From contig JBCBFT010000006.1 in NCBI GenBank assembly GCA_038527485.1, positions 1 through 64,000 on the forward strand: a DNA stretch of 64,000 nt, written 5' to 3'. The position numbers and the translations under genes were made by a program. Below are positions 17,912 through 27,801 of this stretch, one piece after another. This DNA comes from JALEFZ01 sp038527485. GTDB taxonomy: Bacteria; Bacteroidota; Bacteroidia; J057. Numbering within the stretch: the first letter of the stretch is position 1; each line of letters starts with the position of its first letter. The notes beneath the pieces are model-generated. The model did no database searches, had not been told where the DNA came from, and saw only the letters and a program-made list of their open reading frames with translations.

Positions 17912-18084
17912 AGACTGTAAAAACTGCTTTGAGAACTGATCCCAAAAGGGATTTCGCTACGCTCAAGAGTTGGGACTTAAAATATCGGTCATTAGGAAGG
18001 TATTACTTTCCAAAGTATAAGATACTCTGCGTAGTCATTAAGCTACACAACCCTTACATCTTTTAGTCTCCTGACCAAAGTAAC

Positions 18085-18143
18085 AGAGACTGAAAGCACC
18101 CATACTTTCAGTCTCTCCTCTCGTAGTTTCAATCTATTGAAAC
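18085..18143. terminator. two adjacent hairpins between convergent genes
   Basis: AGAGACTGAAAG (18085-18096) pairs perfectly with CTTTCAGTCTCT (18105-18116), 12 bp with an 8-base loop. Right after it, GTTTCAAT (18126-18133) pairs with ATTGAAAC (18136-18143). The region lies between the SRPBCC gene (+) and the SLC12-like gene (-). No clear U-run on either strand, but the first stem is strong. Confidence 0.55.
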
Positions 18144-18187
18144 GGTCTCTCATCTTGAAGTCCCATCTAAGGACGGTCTTTCATATC

Positions 18188-20476
18188 CTATGAAATGATC
18201 TTTGCCTTATCCGTATTCACAAACAGCATATTCCCGACATTATCATAGCCTGTGAATACATCTTCTGCATTTTCCTTCAAGGCCTCTGTGCGGAAGCCCA
18301 TCATGATCAAATCCGCGTCGACTGAGCGTTCATTGATGATGGATTTGTAGCTGCGGTCACCCTTTTGAGTGATCACCTCGACATTGTTGGGAGAAATCGC
18401 CAAACGTCCATCGTTGATGAGTTTTAAGAGGTTTTCTTTTTGCTTCCCTGCTTCTGCTTCTGGATAGATTGCAAAGATTTTGATCTCGCCTCCCTTCCAC
18501 TCAGGATGCCCCAAGATGATGTATGAGAGGAGAATCAATAAATTACCATTTACATAATCCTCCATCGTCAACCACAGATGAAGCTCATGCTTGTACCCAT
18601 ATCCTTTGTCTGTGCTGCGCAGAATCACCACATCGAAGTCTGCTGCTTTGATCAAGCCGTAATTGTCCACGATGTCCTTCACATTGTCTGGTTTGCTCGC
18701 CGAGTACTCGAAGAGAATCATGTTATTGTTTTGGCCCGAAATACCTGGGATCTGTAGCGTCTGCGCCACCGCGCTGGTATAAGATGGACTGATCATGGTG
18801 TCCACATAGACATTGGATTTGCTGACCTTGATCCGTTTGAGCAGGCGGTCCAGAATGTCCTTAGAGGCATTGACAGAAGAACGAGAATAGTAGTCCTTGA
18901 TCATGTGAATGTAAGTCCCAAATCCGTATCGGTGGGCAATGAATCGCACCATGTCAAAGGCCGCAATCCGATCAAATGATTCCTGTGAAATACAAATGAG
19001 TGAGGGCACCCAATATTCCTCCTCCGTATTATTTCCTCCTGCTTTTTGTAGCATGACACGGAGGGTACGACTTGTCTGGAAAATCACTCCCTGGAAGATA
19101 CGGACAATACCCCCTCCTTGATTTTTATTTCCTCGACTCACCCAAAAATACATCCCTACCATCAAAGCGATAGACATCCAGGCGTAGGAAGGCTTCATCT
19201 TGAACATCAACCAGATCGTCAGCAAAGCTCCTGGCAAGGAGAAGTACCAACGCGAGTTGAAGGACGGACGGTAGGCGGGATTTGCAGAGAAGTGTTCGAG
19301 AACAGAGATCAGACAAATTGCCCCATAGGTCACCATGAAAAACATGGAAATAATCTCTGCGATCTGGTCTACTTCCCCAATAAAGACAAAGATGAAGGCG
19401 ATCACGATACTGATCAGCGCGCCATTGATGGGTTCTTCGTCGCGCTTGCGAATCTGCGACAGCCACCTGTTGCCACGCTCGATAGGCAACACTTTGTCTG
19501 CACCCAAGGCTTGAAGCGTACGCGGAGCAACCAAGATAGATCCCAGCGCAGAGGAAATCGCGGCACAAGCCAATCCAATGGGAATAATCGGTCCCCAGAG
19601 GGCAATGTCTTGCATGACTAGCGCGTCTTTGTCTACCAGCGCACCCTGAGGCAGGGTGTACGCAAACTTGAAGGCAATGGCCACATAGACAACCATCCCA
19701 ATGACCGTCGCTAAAAGTGTTCCGATCGGGATAGATTTTCCAGGGTCTTTCAGATCTCCTGACAGTCCCAGACCCGCGATGATTCCTGTGAAGGCAGGAA
19801 ATATGATCGTAAATACCTGAAAGAAATCCACGGGTTCTATATCTTCTATCCCAAATTCTTTGAGCTCTTCGGGAGTGAAATTGGCAGGATCAAATGCTTG
19901 ATAGAAGGAAACCGTCTCGGGGACTACGAAGCCTTCGGGAGGCCCTAGGAAGAATAAAACCAAGGACAAAGCCAGTACAGCTGCCACGAGGTAAAGCACA
20001 CTCATGCCCGAATTGGCTCCACGAGTCATCACCAAAATAGCCAATAATGCCATCGTCGGAATGCTGACCAGTCGATAGCCAAAATGGTCAATGTTGTAGC
20101 CAAACTCCGTTTGGACCCAGTCAAAAACAGGAGCCGTAGATTGGGCGAAGGCCACCACATAAAAGGCCACACTGATGGCCTGTGAAAGGTAAAGGGCGAT
20201 CCCAATGGCGCCCCCAATATTGAGACCAAAGGAGCGAGAAATGATGTAGTAAGCACCACCTCCTTCTACACGTTGATTGGTCGCGATCTCCGCAATGGCA
20301 AGCGAGGTAGGTATGGTCACCAGGTGACCGACCAATACGATCAGGAGTGTCTCCCCTAGCCCTCGCTGTCCCACAGCCCAACCAAATCGCAGGAACAAAA
20401 TCGCCCCTAGAATGGTCGAAATGGAAGTCAGGAAGACCGGGAAGGTCCCGAACTTCTTTATCTTCGATTCACTCAT
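18188..20476 (-). CDS. amino-acid-permease-fold transporter of the SLC12-like (Na-K-Cl cotransporter) family
   Basis: 762 residues. The first about 450 residues form roughly 12 membrane helices with APC-superfamily features (ISTILGAILFLRFGWAVGQ, EIATNQRVEGGGAYYIISR, FPAFTGIIAGLGLSGDLKDP). The last about 310 residues are a soluble cytoplasmic domain (from about IFQTSRTLRVMLQKAGG), as in bacterial and eukaryotic cation-chloride cotransporters. The length matches that family and exceeds ordinary amino-acid permeases. Transported ion or amino acid cannot be fixed from sequence. It is a single-gene unit. Confidence 0.87.
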   Translation of the reverse strand: MSESKIKKFGTFPVFLTSISTILGAILFLRFGWAVGQRGLGETLLIVLVGHLVTIPTSLAIAEIATNQRVEGGGAYYIISRSFGLNIGGAIGIALYLSQAISVAFYVVAFAQSTAPVFDWVQTEFGYNIDHFGYRLVSIPTMALLAILVMTRGANSGMSVLYLVAAVLALSLVLFFLGPPEGFVVPETVSFYQAFDPANFTPEELKEFGIEDIEPVDFFQVFTIIFPAFTGIIAGLGLSGDLKDPGKSIPIGTLLATVIGMVVYVAIAFKFAYTLPQGALVDKDALVMQDIALWGPIIPIGLACAAISSALGSILVAPRTLQALGADKVLPIERGNRWLSQIRKRDEEPINGALISIVIAFIFVFIGEVDQIAEIISMFFMVTYGAICLISVLEHFSANPAYRPSFNSRWYFSLPGALLTIWLMFKMKPSYAWMSIALMVGMYFWVSRGNKNQGGGIVRIFQGVIFQTSRTLRVMLQKAGGNNTEEEYWVPSLICISQESFDRIAAFDMVRFIAHRYGFGTYIHMIKDYYSRSSVNASKDILDRLLKRIKVSKSNVYVDTMISPSYTSAVAQTLQIPGISGQNNNMILFEYSASKPDNVKDIVDNYGLIKAADFDVVILRSTDKGYGYKHELHLWLTMEDYVNGNLLILLSYIILGHPEWKGGEIKIFAIYPEAEAGKQKENLLKLINDGRLAISPNNVEVITQKGDRSYKSIINERSVDADLIMMGFRTEALKENAEDVFTGYDNVGNMLFVNTDKAKIIS

Positions 20477-20689
20477 GTATCAGAATAACTCAGATTTAGT
20501 GTTTAGCAAATCAAATATAAGGTAAGAATGCTGACAAAATGAAAGCACAGGCGAGAATCGTTGGGAATTTCCTCTTGGGTTTGCTTTCTCATCCCTAAAT
20601 AGAAAGAGCCAGGACCATTCCCAGCTCAATTATCTTGGATCATCTCTGGAACAATTGTAGAACCATCGCCAGGATGTGGTCCATCAGCC

Positions 20690-22528
20690 CTAACGCATCA
20701 ATTTCCTTTTCTCCCCTTCAAAACCCACAACATACATACCCGAAGCCCAATCTCTTGTGTCAATCTCTATGATTTCTCCTGGTTTGATAAGACGAGAGAA
20801 TACCCGCTGTCCCTGCGCATTCCAAATATCCAATTGTGCATCGTCCTTCCATCCCGACTTGAAAATCAGTTGATCTTTTACGGGATTAGGGTAAAAGCTC
20901 CAAAAGGGTTCGGCGCGTTCGTCATTAGAAACAGGAAAAGTCACCGTGACCTGGACAGAATCGCGAGCCGAGCAGTCATTGAGCGATTGTACATCTACGA
21001 AGAAGTCAAATACACCTATCCCCAGTGTTGCACCATCTAAGTTGATACTCGCGCTTGTCTCCCCTGTTGACCATTCGTAGCCATCAAACAGGCCAGGAGA
21101 AAGGACGGTATCCTGATTGGTCGTCAAGGTAAAATCTCCACCCAAATCGGGCTCAGGGGCAGTCCGCACAAAAATATCTTGCGTCACCGTATCAAAGAAG
21201 GTATTATTTTCTGTAATCAATGTCACGGTATAAGCACCTGATGCAGCATAAAGATGCGTAGGATTCTCCTCTGTAGATCCATTCCCATCACCAAAATCCC
21301 AATCGTAGGTATTGGCATTTGTAGAGGAATTGTCAAAGAACACCGTATCAGAGGCACAGACTGTATCTGAGACCAAGGCAAAATCTGCATTCGGAATGAA
21401 GGGATTGATCACTGTGACAGGCAAGGAAAATGTATCGCATTCGAGGGGGTTGCAAATATTGTTGCAGGCGATCAACTGTACGGGATAGATGCCTGCGCTG
21501 GCATAGGTATGGCTGGGTGTCTCCGCCGTCGAGGTAGTCCCATCTCCAAAATTCCATTGGAACTGATCTGCATTTCCACTTTGATTGAAAAAGCTAATGT
21601 CAGCATTTAAAGTTGCGCTGTCCAAGAAGGCCACAGGCGGAAAGAAGAGGAAGAAAGCGTTGGGTGCTAAGCAGCGCAAGCTATCGATAAACCTGACCTC
21701 GGTGATGAGTTCCCCCAAAAGGGTGATATTTCCACTGGCTACCATCACGGGTCTTCCGATGCCAGGAGCGAACCATTTGTATACTACTTCTGTACTGGGC
21801 AAGGGAATCGTCGTTCCCCCTGTGATCGTCAAGCTATCGTCATTGGTGATCACAGTCTTCATGCGTAGCACTTGCGGATACGTCGCAAAGGGCGTAGTCA
21901 GACTTCCCCAGCCGTCCACTTCATTTACCCTACGTTGCTGTTGAACCGAAACGATGCCTCCACCGAGATTCGCTCTCAGCACAGCATCTGAGCTATCTAC
22001 TTGCTGATACGTCAGGGGAAAACGGTAGACTGTATCAATGTTGTCATAACTAGAGGCAATGGGCAGTCCCAGGCCTGCTGCCGAGGGGGTCACGCCATAG
22101 ATCGTGGCTTCGAGTGTTCCTGTTGTTTTCCGATAGTGGGTGACCCCATTTTGAAGGCTGATCCCTGCTAGCGAAAAAGTATCTAGCTCTTGCTCTGCAA
22201 TATCTGTCAGACTCGCCCAGATTCCTGGACAAGTAAAGGGATTGCCTCCTCCAAGCACGCAGCTAGCCAACCAAGTCAAAAAATATCCAGCGTCATCGGG
22301 ATCTTGGTAGCGCTGCACATCTTGATCACTGATGGAAAGACTGTCATAAACCCAAGTATAATTGGCCCCTGTCTGAGCAAAATCAAGTGCATTGAGTCCA
22401 GCCGTCACGCGACTCGTCACGAAGGTATCTCCCACTGCGGCAAAATCAGCCGAGGTGTAGGTAGTCTGCGCGGTGAGTGGGAGCATGATCATCCCATATA
22501 GCGCAACACTTAGCAATATTTTTTTCAT
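20690..22528 (-). CDS. secreted protein with two PKD domains and T9SS sorting domain
   Basis: 612 residues from the ATG at 22528; an upstream in-frame extension to 22732 lacks a leader and would overlap murQ. The signal peptide is MKKILLSVALYGMIMLPLTAQ. Two PKD repeats are recognised by FQWNFGDGTTSTAETPSHTY and YDWDFGDGNGSTEENPTHLY. The C-terminus (FWSFYPNPVKDQLIFKSG ... GMYVVGFEGEKRKLMR) is a type A T9SS sorting domain, so the protein is exported across the outer membrane and probably attached to the surface. The N-terminal 300 residues have no recognised domain. Role in adhesion or binding is inference. Confidence 0.85.
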   Translation of the reverse strand: MKKILLSVALYGMIMLPLTAQTTYTSADFAAVGDTFVTSRVTAGLNALDFAQTGANYTWVYDSLSISDQDVQRYQDPDDAGYFLTWLASCVLGGGNPFTCPGIWASLTDIAEQELDTFSLAGISLQNGVTHYRKTTGTLEATIYGVTPSAAGLGLPIASSYDNIDTVYRFPLTYQQVDSSDAVLRANLGGGIVSVQQQRRVNEVDGWGSLTTPFATYPQVLRMKTVITNDDSLTITGGTTIPLPSTEVVYKWFAPGIGRPVMVASGNITLLGELITEVRFIDSLRCLAPNAFFLFFPPVAFLDSATLNADISFFNQSGNADQFQWNFGDGTTSTAETPSHTYASAGIYPVQLIACNNICNPLECDTFSLPVTVINPFIPNADFALVSDTVCASDTVFFDNSSTNANTYDWDFGDGNGSTEENPTHLYAASGAYTVTLITENNTFFDTVTQDIFVRTAPEPDLGGDFTLTTNQDTVLSPGLFDGYEWSTGETSASINLDGATLGIGVFDFFVDVQSLNDCSARDSVQVTVTFPVSNDERAEPFWSFYPNPVKDQLIFKSGWKDDAQLDIWNAQGQRVFSRLIKPGEIIEIDTRDWASGMYVVGFEGEKRKLMR

Positions 22529-22627
22529 GAAAATGGTTTTGGTTTCTATAATAACGGGATTTTTTGGACGAATGTGTTGTATGTCTGCAAAAGAAACATC
22601 TGATTCGCAGGGGAAAAATTGTGCACA

Positions 22628-23437
22628 ATGAAAAAAACCACCGAACAATCCTCGCTCTACCAAAATCTGGAAACCCTTTCGACTCAAGAACTCCTCACCC
22701 ACATCAATGCTGAAGACCACAAGGTGCCGCAAGTTATCGCAGGTATCGTTCCTCAGATCGAGGCTTTAGTAGATGTCGTTCATGAAAAAATGGCACAAGG
22801 GGGGAGACTTTTTTATATGGGCAGTGGAACCAGCGGCCGATTGGGTATCGTGGATGCTTCCGAATGTCCGCCTACTTATGGCGTTCCTCACGGATGGGTC
22901 ATAGGGCTGATTGCGGGGGGAGATTCTGCGATCAGAAAAGCAGTTGAGTTTGCCGAAGACAGCCGTCAGATGGGGTGGAAGGATCTGCAAGCCCACAAGG
23001 TCAACGCTGGCGATGTCGTCATCGGAATTACTGCCAGTGGGACCACGCCTTATGTACTGGGAGCGATGGAAGCCTGCCGATCTCAAGGCATCGTGACAGG
23101 TGGCATCACCTGCAATGAAGGCGCACCCTTGAGTGAGAAGGTAGATTATCCAATCGTTGCTGTGGTGGGACCTGAGTTTGTGACGGGTAGTACCAGGATG
23201 AAGGCAGGCACAGCACAAAAACTCATCCTCAACATGATCTCTACCTCTGTCATGATCAAACTCGGTCGTGTCAAAGGCAACAAGATGGTGGATATGCAGC
23301 TCGCCAATGAAAAATTGGTCGATCGGGGTACGCGCATGGTGATGGAAGATACGACATTGGCATATGAGGAAGCCAAAAGCTTGCTCCTGGAAAAAGGAAG
23401 CGTACGAGCAGCGATTGAAGCTTTTGGGGCAAAGTAG
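22628..23437 (+). CDS. murQ: N-acetylmuramic acid 6-phosphate etherase
   Basis: 269 residues from the ATG at 22628 (a TTG at 22619 is also in frame). It cleaves the lactyl ether of MurNAc-6-phosphate to GlcNAc-6-phosphate and lactate in peptidoglycan recycling. Signature segments are FYMGSGTSGRLGIVDASECPPTYG, GITASGTTPYVLGA (SIS sugar-phosphate-binding fold) and FVTGSTRMKAGTAQKLILNM. It is somewhat shorter than the roughly 300-residue enterobacterial enzymes, ending soon after the LLLEKGSVRAAIEAF helix. It is divergent from the PKD protein; no recycling genes adjoin it. Confidence 0.96.
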   Translation: MKKTTEQSSLYQNLETLSTQELLTHINAEDHKVPQVIAGIVPQIEALVDVVHEKMAQGGRLFYMGSGTSGRLGIVDASECPPTYGVPHGWVIGLIAGGDSAIRKAVEFAEDSRQMGWKDLQAHKVNAGDVVIGITASGTTPYVLGAMEACRSQGIVTGGITCNEGAPLSEKVDYPIVAVVGPEFVTGSTRMKAGTAQKLILNMISTSVMIKLGRVKGNKMVDMQLANEKLVDRGTRMVMEDTTLAYEEAKSLLLEKGSVRAAIEAFGAK

Positions 23438-23439
23438 AA

Positions 23440-23461
23440 AGGGAGACCCGTAAGCCTCCCT
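23440..23461. terminator. short hairpin between convergent murQ and amylase genes
   Basis: AGGGAG (23440-23445) pairs with CTCCCT (23456-23461) in the 49-base gap between the two stops. A small stem, so it is a weak call. Confidence 0.35.
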
Positions 23462-23486
23462 ATCTAACATCACACGTAGATCATCT

Positions 23487-26400
23487 TTATTTTAATATGA
23501 TTCGCTGCGTAAACTGCTCCATGTTCTGACCTTCAAGCGCCAGGGTATAGACTCCTTTAGGCAAATGAGCCAGATCAATTTTCAGCTGTCCTGCTTGAGG
23601 ATCGACGCTGAGTCGCTCGACGCGTTTTCCACTCAAATCAAAAATCGTTATCTGCTCATATCCTTTGATGTCTGTCAAGATCATCCGTCCTTCTGAAGGG
23701 TTAGGATAAATCGTAGGTAAAACTACAGGCTCACTTGCAACAGCTTGTCGCGCTTGTCCGCTGCTAGGCGTCAATCCTGCATCCATCGCTGTATAGACCT
23801 GACTTCCATCAGAAAGTTGGAAGGTAGCCGTACGACCATTGGAAGTCGAGGCATCCGAATCCTTGCCCTCATTGGTCCCTTGATCTTTTTGGGTAAAGGA
23901 TTGATTCGCAGGTTTGACGAACGCTAACTTCACCTTTTGGTCAGCAGGGACATTCGTCAAAGTCGCCACACCATTGGCGTCAGTAGAGACCTGCTTGATC
24001 TTGGAGTTATTCTCACGAAGGAGCTTCACCACCACATTCGGTATTCCTGGTTCATTGCTCCCTTGTATCCCATCGCCATTTAGGTCATCCCATACAAAGG
24101 CTTCTACGGTACCTGGCGCAAGCAGACCTGCATCTACATTTTGAATGATCTGCCCTGCGACCGTGGTAAACAGAGCTGTACGTCCACTGGAGGTCGAAGC
24201 ATCCGAGTCTTTCCCATCATTGGTCCCCTGATCCTTCAAGGCAAAGGCATGATTCGAAGGACGGACAAACTCCAATTTTACCTGCTGACCATCGGCCAAA
24301 TTGAAGAAACTGGCAATCCCATTCGCATCAGTCTGTGTCTGCTTAATTTTGGAGTTATTGGAACGCAAAAGTTTGACTACTACACCTGATATCCCAGGTT
24401 CGTTGCTTCCTTGTATGCCGTCTCCATTTTGATCATCAAATACTTTCGCCTGAATTCCCGCCAAATCATTATTGATAGGATCGGCGCAATCGGGAATCTG
24501 GTCATTGTCTACATCGGGAAGATTATTTCCCAAAATCGTCACCTGCAAGGTACAGATACTCACCTGTCCTCCTAGATCAGCGACAGAAAGTACCACATCC
24601 TGCACACCCAGGTCGTTACAGTCAAAATTTTCCTGACTCAAGGTGTAGATGAGGGAAGCGGAATCTGCGCAATTGTCCGAAGCAGACACTAACGCATCTC
24701 CTACTTGCAATACCGCCTCCGCATTGGCATCCAATTCTAAGCTCACATTCTGGCAATTGATGACAGGAGGGGTTTGGTCTACACCGACACTGATAGCCAC
24801 AATCAAGTCTGCCGACGTACAACCCAAAGCGTCTTGCACTTTCGCTGTGTAGCTCCCAGCTGTCAGTCCAGTAAATACATTGCTTGGTTGGAAGGTCGTT
24901 CCTCCATCGGCTGAATAGGAAAATGGCGCGGTCCCATCTGCTACACCCGTAAGCTCTATTGCTCCATCGCTTCCTCCTGTACAACTCACATCTGTGACCT
25001 GCGATGCGAAAGTCGGCACGCGACACTGCCCATTGCCCGTAACGTCAAATGTATAGCTGCCTTCATTACAGTCATCGCTTTCAATGCGTATGGTGGTCGT
25101 TTGTACCCCCTCTGTCGTAGGAGTAAAGCTGACAGCAAATACACCTGAACCTCCTGCAAAAATGACATTAGGAATAATGTTGATGGAGAAAGCAGGATTG
25201 GAACTCGCAATCTGAGAGATGTTGAGATCGCCTCCCCCCGTTGAATTATCAATAGTGAAAATGGCATTTCCCGATAATCCCAGCGAGACAGTTCCTACGT
25301 CCCTCCCATCATTGGTACTGAAACCTGTCGCCCCATTGGGAATGGCGATACTATTTCCACTCATGGCAATATTGGGATCATTGGGACCTGTACAGTCAGC
25401 ATTAAAAGCTGTAATCTGCGAAATACCTCCTACAGAATAGGTTCCCTCGGCATTTGTCGTAAGTCCAAAAGGAGATGAACCTCCACGTGAGCCTGGACGA
25501 TCGGCAGAAAAGCTAAAGTTGGTTCCGTTATTGGCAAATGTGACAGAACCTGCCAAGACTTGCTGATTCAGGCTTTTGTCAAATACCCACACATCGAAGC
25601 TCTGTCCATTTTGGAGTCCTCCTTTGGCTTCGAAAGCATTGGCTCCACCCAAGACTTCTATGATCATGTCATGCACACCATCCCATTCAAAGGATTGCCC
25701 GACACGGCCGAGCCCTACAGCTGTAGTACTACCTTGAGGCGTGATGGCCACCTGATCCCCAGGCTGGATAGGGGCACCGTTGACGATGAAACTTGATGCA
25801 TTGGAAGCATTCAGCGTGAGGAAATGGAGCTTGGCGCCCTGATGACTGCCAAGGGTAAAGGGGGATGCTACCTCGTCGGGAGGTGTGGGGTAAATTCCTG
25901 TAGGTGCCCACCATGCATAGTTACGGCCATTGGCTCTAACCTCTGAGCGTCCATCTGCAAATACCTGCGTCTGAACAAATAGGAAGGCATCGGAATAATC
26001 CTTCATTTCCAGGTTGCTGTAGGGCGTATTGACAAAAGCCGAACCCTGGGAGAACTGATTGTCATTGATGGCAAAGACGGCACCATCCTGATTGCTTCCT
26101 GTCCCACTACGGGTCATCACGAAGAAATCCTGATCATTCAACTGTGTGAAGAAAGCATTCAGCGCGACCATGGGGAGTGAGCCGCCTTTGGCAGTCGCAG
26201 ATCGCATGGCCATTTGCCACTTGAGTTCTTCATCTAGCCCAAACCAGAAATAGTCTTTCCAGAAAACTGTGGGACGCCCCTCGGCGGCCATGATATAGGC
26301 ATAGGCCATGTGCTTGTCTTGAAAAACGGGATCATGCCCACTATCCGTAAATAATTCCAGTGAGGTATTGCCCACTTGTAGGTCTACATTTCCATTCTGC

Positions 26401-27518
26401 GACTCACGGTATCCTACGCGATCGGTATCATGATTCTCGATGAAAGTCACGATGTCTTCGCCATCCAGTCCACCTGCTGGATTGAATTTGAGTCCTGCAC
26501 TGTTGAGGTTGCCCATGTTGTAGCCTCCACCGCCATTATTGGCCATGTCTCTGAGGGCAAAACGAAGGTTGAAGTCGAAGAGTGCCATATTGGCCTCCTT
26601 GGGATTCGATCCTGCACTCGGTCCGAAGTTATTGGCGAAAGTCTCTACTTCTCCCTGATATCCTTTGAGGGCACCCAGATTCCCGTCAAAAAACTCTCCG
26701 ACAGCAAAAGGCTGGTTGCCATTGGCCATTTCGACTAAAAAGGGCGAGATAAAGCCTGGCTCGACATGCTTGACAGCATCCAGACGCAGCTCGTCAAAGC
26801 CTACTTCGTCCAACAAATACCTTCCCCAAACGATGAGGGAGTCCCCTACACGACCTAGATTGTGAGGACCAAAATACCATCCGTTGTTGGGGAGGTTGGG
26901 GTCCAACTCCTGATTGAGAAAGTTGAAATAACTGAGGTCTTCAAAAAATACGCGGTTACGATAAGGCGGATCTAGGTTGCAAGCTTGAAAATTGGGATGG
27001 AAGTCCCACGCGTTCATGTCCATTCTGCCACTGGCAGGACGAAATTTGGTAAACCGTAGGTCCAGCACGCCGTCGCCTCCGTCACAGTCCTCGGGTTGTT
27101 GTTCTTCGGCCCCTGCACGGTGGTTGAGGACTACATCAGCCATGACGAGGAGGCCATTGGCATGCAAGGAATCCATCATATCCCTGAACTGTTGGGCGTC
27201 GCCATGACGGGTACGAATGGTCCCTTTCTGATCAAATTCGCCAAAGTCATAATAATCGTAGAGTCCGAAGCCCATGTCAAAGCGGCCCGCGAAGCCTTTG
27301 TTTGCGGGTGGCGTCCACACGGTCTTGAATCCAGCATCTCTCAATATAGGTGCGACAGTGGCAAGGGTATCCCACCAGATCCCTCCTTGATTGGTCGTAA
27401 GGTCACCTGGATTGCTATTCCAGTAATAACCCTGCATGATCACATCTGTCTGTGCGCGGAGCATTCCGCCAGAGAACAAGAGTAAGATTACGCTGCGTAG
27501 TAGTAGTCGTTGCAACAT
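23487..27518 (-). CDS. secreted multidomain alpha-amylase (GH13) with SdrD_B-like repeats and T9SS sorting domain
   Basis: 1343 residues from the ATG at 27518, which gives a good signal peptide (MLQRLLLRSVILLLFSGGML...); an in-frame upstream start is less likely. The GH13 catalytic motifs are complete: DVVLNH (128-133), nucleophile Asp247 in LRLDAVKHV, acid/base Glu275 in VGEFFD, and ENHDTDR with Asp364. After the barrel come a beta domain, a SprB-like segment (VSCTGGSDGAIELTGVADG), and two tandem SdrD_B-like domains (FDDQNGDGIQGSNEPGI and WDDLNGDGIQGSNEPGI), then a T9SS type A tail (YPNPSEGRMILTDIKG). It should hydrolyse alpha-1,4-glucans outside the cell or on its surface. No susC/susD pair lies nearby. 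Confidence 0.92.
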   Translation of the reverse strand: MLQRLLLRSVILLLFSGGMLRAQTDVIMQGYYWNSNPGDLTTNQGGIWWDTLATVAPILRDAGFKTVWTPPANKGFAGRFDMGFGLYDYYDFGEFDQKGTIRTRHGDAQQFRDMMDSLHANGLLVMADVVLNHRAGAEEQQPEDCDGGDGVLDLRFTKFRPASGRMDMNAWDFHPNFQACNLDPPYRNRVFFEDLSYFNFLNQELDPNLPNNGWYFGPHNLGRVGDSLIVWGRYLLDEVGFDELRLDAVKHVEPGFISPFLVEMANGNQPFAVGEFFDGNLGALKGYQGEVETFANNFGPSAGSNPKEANMALFDFNLRFALRDMANNGGGGYNMGNLNSAGLKFNPAGGLDGEDIVTFIENHDTDRVGYRESQNGNVDLQVGNTSLELFTDSGHDPVFQDKHMAYAYIMAAEGRPTVFWKDYFWFGLDEELKWQMAMRSATAKGGSLPMVALNAFFTQLNDQDFFVMTRSGTGSNQDGAVFAINDNQFSQGSAFVNTPYSNLEMKDYSDAFLFVQTQVFADGRSEVRANGRNYAWWAPTGIYPTPPDEVASPFTLGSHQGAKLHFLTLNASNASSFIVNGAPIQPGDQVAITPQGSTTAVGLGRVGQSFEWDGVHDMIIEVLGGANAFEAKGGLQNGQSFDVWVFDKSLNQQVLAGSVTFANNGTNFSFSADRPGSRGGSSPFGLTTNAEGTYSVGGISQITAFNADCTGPNDPNIAMSGNSIAIPNGATGFSTNDGRDVGTVSLGLSGNAIFTIDNSTGGGDLNISQIASSNPAFSINIIPNVIFAGGSGVFAVSFTPTTEGVQTTTIRIESDDCNEGSYTFDVTGNGQCRVPTFASQVTDVSCTGGSDGAIELTGVADGTAPFSYSADGGTTFQPSNVFTGLTAGSYTAKVQDALGCTSADLIVAISVGVDQTPPVINCQNVSLELDANAEAVLQVGDALVSASDNCADSASLIYTLSQENFDCNDLGVQDVVLSVADLGGQVSICTLQVTILGNNLPDVDNDQIPDCADPINNDLAGIQAKVFDDQNGDGIQGSNEPGISGVVVKLLRSNNSKIKQTQTDANGIASFFNLADGQQVKLEFVRPSNHAFALKDQGTNDGKDSDASTSSGRTALFTTVAGQIIQNVDAGLLAPGTVEAFVWDDLNGDGIQGSNEPGIPNVVVKLLRENNSKIKQVSTDANGVATLTNVPADQKVKLAFVKPANQSFTQKDQGTNEGKDSDASTSNGRTATFQLSDGSQVYTAMDAGLTPSSGQARQAVASEPVVLPTIYPNPSEGRMILTDIKGYEQITIFDLSGKRVERLSVDPQAGQLKIDLAHLPKGVYTLALEGQNMEQFTQRIILK
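23770..24460. repeat. tandem SdrD_B-coding repeat inside the amylase gene
   Basis: Two consecutive units of about 340 bases (roughly 23770-24115 and 24116-24460) encode matching blocks such as DQGTNEGKDSDASTSNGRTA and DQGTNDGKDSDASTSSGRTA, with near-identical surrounding DNA. They reflect an internal duplication. Confidence 0.75.
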
Positions 27519-27774
27519 GAATAAAATGGGGTTATGATTTACAAAAAAAATGAAAAGAGCCAGCAGCTCATCCAAAAGGATAGCTGAATGCGAGGTAATT
27601 AAGAATGAGAATGGGTAGTTAAAGATGAAATAGTCGTATATAACTTATCTAATCCCTTAGAAAAAGGGACGACTATTTTCTCTTTTTTTGTATTTATATA
27701 GCTGATTGTGAAAATAAGATTTTTTTCAATTTTGGAAAAAGATTTTTTTCGTTCTTAAAAAAATTTCTTCACGC

Positions 27775-27782
27775 TAAATTTG
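27775..27782 (+). promoter_or_regulatory. possible Bacteroidota -7 box upstream of moaC
   Basis: TAAATTTG matches the Bacteroidota TAnnTTTG -7 consensus and lies 19 bases before the GTG start of moaC. No TTTG -33 element is found at the usual spacing, so this is tentative. Confidence 0.35.
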
Positions 27783-27801
27783 TAAACTAAACGATTTACC
27801 T

